A stretch of DNA of 64,000 nt from Leptospira sp. 96542. Lineage in GTDB: Bacteria; Spirochaetota; Leptospiria; Leptospirales; Leptospiraceae. Made by a program: the position numbers and the translations under genes. Under the pieces are notes generated by a model, which saw only the letters and a program-made list of their open reading frames with translations, was not told where the DNA came from and ran no database searches. This document shows positions 60,328-64,000 of this stretch, in pieces (the stretch's first letter is position 1; every line of letters begins with the position of its first letter). The DNA lies in contig JARJFC010000002.1 of the NCBI GenBank assembly GCA_029310945.1, forward strand, positions 1 to 64,000, in the 5' to 3' direction.

Positions 60328-61678
60328 AAATTTATGTATTACTTTTATTTGTTTTGGTTTTGTATTGCCTCTCTTTGCGAGTGGTTTGGAAAATCAAAAT
60401 TCCATAACAGCAAAGATTACATTTCAAAAAGTAAGCCACCAAAACCCTTGGCTTGTAGGAGAACCGTTCAACCGCAAAACAAATATGATTCACTTGGGCA
60501 AAGGTTTGTTTTTTGCGATGACTCTGCCAAAACAAAATCCAGTTTTTGCTGAATTTGAAAATTTAGATTATTCGGCTCCAAAACTCCAGATAAAATCTTA
60601 TGATTCTGAATCTGGGTTTATCCTTATGGAAATGACTGAAATTCCAAAAGGTTTAGCGACTGTTAGTTTGGATCCGAAAAAGTTGGCTAAGGTTTGTCCC
60701 ACTGGTAAATCAAGATACATTTATTTACCATTTTCTAAAACACCGATTAAAGTATTTTTGTTGGACAAAAAAGAATCAGAGGAGCCCGAATTCCAATTAA
60801 AAAATCAAATTTTATGCGGGATTCAATTTTCTGAATATTTGATCCCCGCAGAATATGTTGCCTATTTTTTAAAACATAATGGCAAAGCTTTTCCGCACCC
60901 AGGGTTTAGTTTTGAAGTCAATTTAAGTCCGTCTGAAAAGGATTATTACAGCAGAGAGATTTCTAAACCGGTTCTTGTGACAGATGTTGTACCTGGAGTA
61001 GGACCTGCATATAATTTGTTTCCTGGAGACCTTATTACAGAAATCAATACAAAATCTTTGTCGAATATTGATGATTGGGACAGAAATGACCGGATCTTAG
61101 ACTTGATATTAAGGCGGCCAAACGGAACTTTGCGCGAGTTAGGTGAAACTGTTAGTATCAAAATCCATCGAAATTTTAGTCGCCAAACGGTTGTTTTTGA
61201 TTTAAAACCTTATTCTACCTTTGAATTTTTGATTCCGGATGAAGCCAAAAACCGAAAACCTTTGTATTTGATAGCGGGTGGATTCTTTTTCACAGAACTG
61301 ACGGACGCCTACCTAAAAGAGTTTGGAACAGAATACCGAGTTAAGTCAGAAAAAAAATTGGTATATTTGGCTGACTATTACCAAAAAAAAGTGCACCCCG
61401 TTCGAGAAAAAATCGTGATTCTCAGCCGTGTTTTCCCTTTGGCGGGAAACCTTGGTTACCACGAATTCCAAGATTTAGTTTTGGAAAAGTTAAATGGCAT
61501 TCGCATAACTTCTTTGGTGCAATTGAAAGAAATGATCCAAAAAGATGAAAAAGGATACTTTGCTTTCGAGTTCTCTGGTGGAAAATTTGCGTTTTATACT
61601 AGGAAAGATCTTTTGGATTTGGAGAGGGAAATTCAGTCGTCATACACGATTGAGAGAACCCAAAACTTAGAAAACTGA
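60302..61678 (+). CDS. HtrA-like pseudo-protease with PDZ domains
   Basis: Up to 458 residues; ATGs at 60302, 60314 and 60317 are all possible, none with a good ribosome site. A signal peptide is present. Residues about 45-210 parallel the protease domain of the gene before it (GKGLFFAMTLPKQNP opposite GSGLVLPNQTI; YDSESGFILMEM opposite YDCDLALLTV), but the His, Asp and Ser are missing. Two PDZ-like parts follow (VVPGVGPAYNLFPGDLITEI; LEKLNGIRITSLVQLKEMI). It probably partners the active protease, as a regulator or substrate adaptor (inference). Confidence 0.72.
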   Translation: MVRIMMKYRNLCITFICFGFVLPLFASGLENQNSITAKITFQKVSHQNPWLVGEPFNRKTNMIHLGKGLFFAMTLPKQNPVFAEFENLDYSAPKLQIKSYDSESGFILMEMTEIPKGLATVSLDPKKLAKVCPTGKSRYIYLPFSKTPIKVFLLDKKESEEPEFQLKNQILCGIQFSEYLIPAEYVAYFLKHNGKAFPHPGFSFEVNLSPSEKDYYSREISKPVLVTDVVPGVGPAYNLFPGDLITEINTKSLSNIDDWDRNDRILDLILRRPNGTLRELGETVSIKIHRNFSRQTVVFDLKPYSTFEFLIPDEAKNRKPLYLIAGGFFFTELTDAYLKEFGTEYRVKSEKKLVYLADYYQKKVHPVREKIVILSRVFPLAGNLGYHEFQDLVLEKLNGIRITSLVQLKEMIQKDEKGYFAFEFSGGKFAFYTRKDLLDLEREIQSSYTIERTQNLEN

Positions 61679-61741
61679 AAACCTAAAAATAGATTTACAG
61701 GCCTATGAAAACTGGGTTAAATGGATTGGAATTAGCCCCAA

Positions 61742-62647
61742 ATGAAAATCTTATTTGTAGATGATGAAGATACAATCCGAGAGTTATTTTGGGAATATTT
61801 TAAAAATGAATTTGTTGTGACCCTAGCCGCCGATGGTGCGGAAGCCTTACAAATTGCATCTACAGAAAAATTTGATTTAATCATTTCTGACATCAGCTTA
61901 CCTAAGTTAAACGGCATTCAGTTCATTCAAAAAATCCGTGCAGAGGGTAATTCCACTCCATTTCTCATCATAACGGGTGATAGTGACATCCAACTTGCCA
62001 TTGATGTTTTTCGTATGGGGGCTGTGGATTTTTTTCTCAAACCCTTTCGGATGGAATCCCTCAGGTCGCGAATCAAAAAATTTGAAAACGCAGAAGTGGA
62101 TGTTGCCACACTTTATAGTTTGGGTGAGATCACACAATTCACAAGTGATTATAAATACACCATAAAACCGCAGTTAAAAAAACTAAATAATTATGTTTCG
62201 ATGATCATCCAACATGTTTTGACTTCGCCCATTGCTTGTTCTGAAGATGTGATTCCAATTAAAATTGTATTGTATGAGTTACTTGCCAATGCCATTGAAC
62301 ATGGGGTGGCAGGTGTCAATTATAAAGAAAAACAAAAAATTATGGAATCCAATGAAGATTATTTTTTGCATGTGGATTCGATTTGTGGCCAATCTAAATC
62401 TTGTGTACACTTCCAAGTGAATATGGATGATATGGGTGTTACCATTGTCATTCGTGATGATGGTGAGGGTTTTAAACCCAAAGAAATTCCAAACCCTGTA
62501 GACAACCCATCGGCCAATTTGGTGAGCGGTCGTGGGATATTTTTAGCCAAAATGAATATTGATTCTATCGTTTATAATGACAAGGGAAATGAAGTTCGAT
62601 TTTTTAAACCCTGGCATTTACTGACGAAAGCTGTGCAAGAAAACTAA
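61742..62647 (+). CDS. Response regulator fused to RsbW-type anti-sigma ATPase
   Basis: 301 residues. The receiver (1-118) has FVDDEDT, phospho-acceptor Asp50 in LIISDISLPKLNG, and FFLKPF. The C-terminal half (about 165-300) is a HATPase of the RsbW/SpoIIAB type: VLYELLANAIEHGVAG (N box, Asn183), IRDDGEGF (G1) and SGRGIFLAKM (G2). Anti-sigma kinases of this kind phosphorylate anti-anti-sigma factors; SpoIIE phosphatases reverse that. Two SpoIIE genes are present in this window, but whether they work together cannot be told. Promoter region of 60 bases upstream. Confidence 0.85.
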   Translation: MKILFVDDEDTIRELFWEYFKNEFVVTLAADGAEALQIASTEKFDLIISDISLPKLNGIQFIQKIRAEGNSTPFLIITGDSDIQLAIDVFRMGAVDFFLKPFRMESLRSRIKKFENAEVDVATLYSLGEITQFTSDYKYTIKPQLKKLNNYVSMIIQHVLTSPIACSEDVIPIKIVLYELLANAIEHGVAGVNYKEKQKIMESNEDYFLHVDSICGQSKSCVHFQVNMDDMGVTIVIRDDGEGFKPKEIPNPVDNPSANLVSGRGIFLAKMNIDSIVYNDKGNEVRFFKPWHLLTKAVQEN

Positions 62648-62769
62648 AAAAATGACTCTCCGAGTCCTAAATCCGCAAATTAAATTTGAGTTACCATTAT
62701 CCATACCTATGCGGTCAAAATGGCTTAAAAAAAGCAAAAAAATCTTCGTGAATCCATCCGATATTCATA

Positions 62770-63399
62770 ATGATGAAGAAACTAATTTGGAAATATAAAT
62801 ACCTTGTTTTCCTATTCTTTCCATTGTTTCTTTTACTCTTTTCTTTTCGTGAGTCAGAATCTGGTTTTTCTTTTGATCTGGGTCGGTATTTTCCCAAACA
62901 AAATTATAACAAAGAAGAGAGGATGGTCTATGCCCACCTTACGAGTGATAGTGAAAATAAACTAACCGCTCATGAAAAAAAAGAATTGGCTCGTGCCATT
63001 GTGCGCCACGCCCAAAGGTTACAATTGCCCGATGGAATGACTTTAGGTGGTTACAAACCCATTCCATCTTTATTTTTGTATGTATGGGCAAAAACAAGAA
63101 CGAAATTTTCACCAAACATTTCGAAGGGTTATGGGATTTTGGCTTTGCCCGAAATTTTAGTTCGAAATTTTGAACGGAAGGCTGGGGCAAAGATTAACAG
63201 AAGGTTTGATATTTCGAGTTATTCCATACAATACAAAATGATTATACTTTTGTATAAAGAACTTTTGGCTGCGGGAGAAACTCCAGAAGCCGCATATTTA
63301 AAGTTATATGGAAATGCAAGTTCTCCTTCTGAATGGAAGTTGCTTGAAAAAAATTATAAAGTATTACACGAACAAGTCACTTACGAAAGTAAGCCATAA
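62770..63399 (+). CDS. Exported or membrane-anchored protein of unknown function
   Basis: 209 residues with one hydrophobic segment (KYLVFLFFPLFLLLFSF) after a basic start. The rest is helical. LTAHEKKELARAIVRHA and KGYGILALPEILVRNF, followed by helices and an alanine-rich end, faintly resemble the layout of SLT lytic transglycosylases (the GLMQLMP position reads GILALPE), but a catalytic glutamate is not obvious. Unknown function is the safer call. It overlaps the convergent flippase gene by 23 bases. The 122 bases before it contain a small hairpin (62654-62666) only. Confidence 0.55.
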   Translation: MMKKLIWKYKYLVFLFFPLFLLLFSFRESESGFSFDLGRYFPKQNYNKEERMVYAHLTSDSENKLTAHEKKELARAIVRHAQRLQLPDGMTLGGYKPIPSLFLYVWAKTRTKFSPNISKGYGILALPEILVRNFERKAGAKINRRFDISSYSIQYKMIILLYKELLAAGETPEAAYLKLYGNASSPSEWKLLEKNYKVLHEQVTYESKP

Positions 63400-64000
63400 A
63401 ATACCCTGTCAATAGTAGCCAAGATACAATCTGTCCTAAAAATAGTGAAACTGCGGCTCCATTTGCTCCCCAACTGGGGATGATCCAAAAATCAAAAACA
63501 GCACCGAACACAAGGCGTAGTAAGGCAAGACCTGCAAGTAATCTGGGAAGACCCAAAGCAAAAAGCGCGGTTCCCAGTGGTGCAAACACAAGTTGTAACA
63601 AAAAGTTAGGATACAAGATTTTAAATACCGAAATGGAATTTGTGTACTTATAACCAAAGAGAAATGTGAGGATTGGTTCGGCCAAAAATATCCCAGGGAA
63701 AAGACCTAAGGCAATTAGCGACCCAAGTAAAACCGATTTTTTTAATACATTGGGAAATTCTTCTGTGTCAACCAACCTCGCAAGTTTTGGGTAGATGATA
63801 GAATTAAAAGTGGCAAGAATGATGACAAAACCACTAAACAATTGCAAGGCGGTTCCGTAATCGGCGACAATCTCTGGTGGATGGAATTGGTTTAAAAAGA
63901 AAATTTCCATTCGATCGGAAAGGATGGCAAAAATAGAAGCTGCAAATGCCCAAAGATTGAATAGGAGTAATTTTTTTTCGTTGGATTTGATTTCGGAAGA
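63377..64000 (-). CDS. Polysaccharide (Wzx/MATE-like) flippase, C-terminal part
   Basis: The last about 208 codons are visible; the frame is open to the right edge of the window (SDRMEIFFLNQF follows an open run of hydrophobic and basic residues), so the gene continues outside and the ATG at 63910 is internal. Six to seven membrane helices, with a pattern typical of Wzx/MviN-type transporters (LRLVFGAVFDFWIIPSWGANG, GAAVSLFLGQIVS). It would flip lipid-linked sugars across the inner membrane for LPS or capsule. Confidence 0.75.
   Translation of the reverse strand, partial: SSEIKSNEKKLLLFNLWAFAASIFAILSDRMEIFFLNQFHPPEIVADYGTALQLFSGFVIILATFNSIIYPKLARLVDTEEFPNVLKKSVLLGSLIALGLFPGIFLAEPILTFLFGYKYTNSISVFKILYPNFLLQLVFAPLGTALFALGLPRLLAGLALLRLVFGAVFDFWIIPSWGANGAAVSLFLGQIVSWLLLTGYFMAYFRK

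Noticed and set aside
62654..62666. GACTC-TCC-GAGTC hairpin after the RsbW-like gene
   Set aside because: Only 5 bp, a 3-base loop and no T-run; it is too weak to call a terminator.
1..64000. Search for CRISPR arrays, insertion sequences, prophage genes, tRNA and rRNA
   Set aside because: No regularly spaced repeats, transposase or integrase proteins, or RNA gene patterns were seen by eye; short or divergent RNA genes could still be missed without a covariance search.

Overview
The window looks like chromosomal DNA of a spirochaete, most likely Leptospira. It is AT-rich, densely packed and rich in TTG/GTG starts. It carries the spirochaete order flgN-flgK-flgL-fliW-csrA, many lipoproteins with loose lipoboxes, several SpoIIE-type phosphatases with large membrane sensors, PilZ-like proteins of a Leptospira-restricted kind, and lone housekeeping genes scattered between signalling genes. 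This assignment rests on gene content and sequence style only. No rRNA, tRNA, insertion sequence, prophage or CRISPR array was recognised, and no gene-free stretch exceeds about 200 bases.

Layout. 0-8.5 kb: end of a patatin-like lipase, PLP aminotransferase, short-chain dehydrogenase, MFS transporter, two exported or unknown proteins, VOC protein, IPT/TIG lipoprotein, enoyl-CoA hydratase, dcd, DUF2147 protein. 8.5-16.2 kb: soluble CZB chemoreceptor, SpoIIE-TPR sensor phosphatase, RlpA-like lipoprotein, two TPR proteins. 16.2-26 kb: divergent folP, PD40-OmpA protein, PilZ-like protein, hisS-PAP2-acyltransferase operon, orphan pntA alpha-1, UDP-glucuronate decarboxylase, M50B-like membrane protein. 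26-36 kb (mostly minus strand): SpoIIE phosphatase with an adjacent degenerate SpoIIE-like partner, argJ, PhoR/PhoB-like two-component pair, and an ECF sigma factor cluster with small membrane proteins. 36-44.5 kb: aat, DUF962 protein, a 58-aa DUF1289 protein, the flgN-flgK-flgL-fliW-csrA block, DUF374 acyltransferase, OsmC protein. 44.5-53.9 kb: the Kdp potassium-uptake locus. 53.9-64 kb: metallophosphoesterase, exported GH31 glycosidase, tandem rhodanese, HtrA protease with a pseudo-protease partner, response regulator fused to an RsbW-type ATPase, and the end of a polysaccharide flippase.

The most interesting part is the Kdp locus. An AlgB-like sigma-54 activator and a KinB-like kinase sit directly upstream of kdpFABC, where KdpD/KdpE would usually be expected. 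Each is preceded by a near-consensus sigma-54 promoter, the second with two in-phase TTGCAA palindromes upstream. The last gene encodes a KdpD N-terminal and USP domain fused to a PtsN-like EIIA domain with its active-site histidine, and has no kinase domain. Because EIIA-Ntr controls KdpD in trans in enterobacteria, this fusion suggests a rewired Kdp control circuit. kdpF, only 27 codons long, is also present.

A second theme is degenerate partners beside active enzymes: a SpoIIE pseudo-phosphatase beside a SpoIIE phosphatase, a pseudo-protease beside HtrA, a rhodanese without its cysteine, a DHPS with altered pABA/sulfonamide loops, and a YihQ-like glycosidase lacking the sulfonate-binding arginine.
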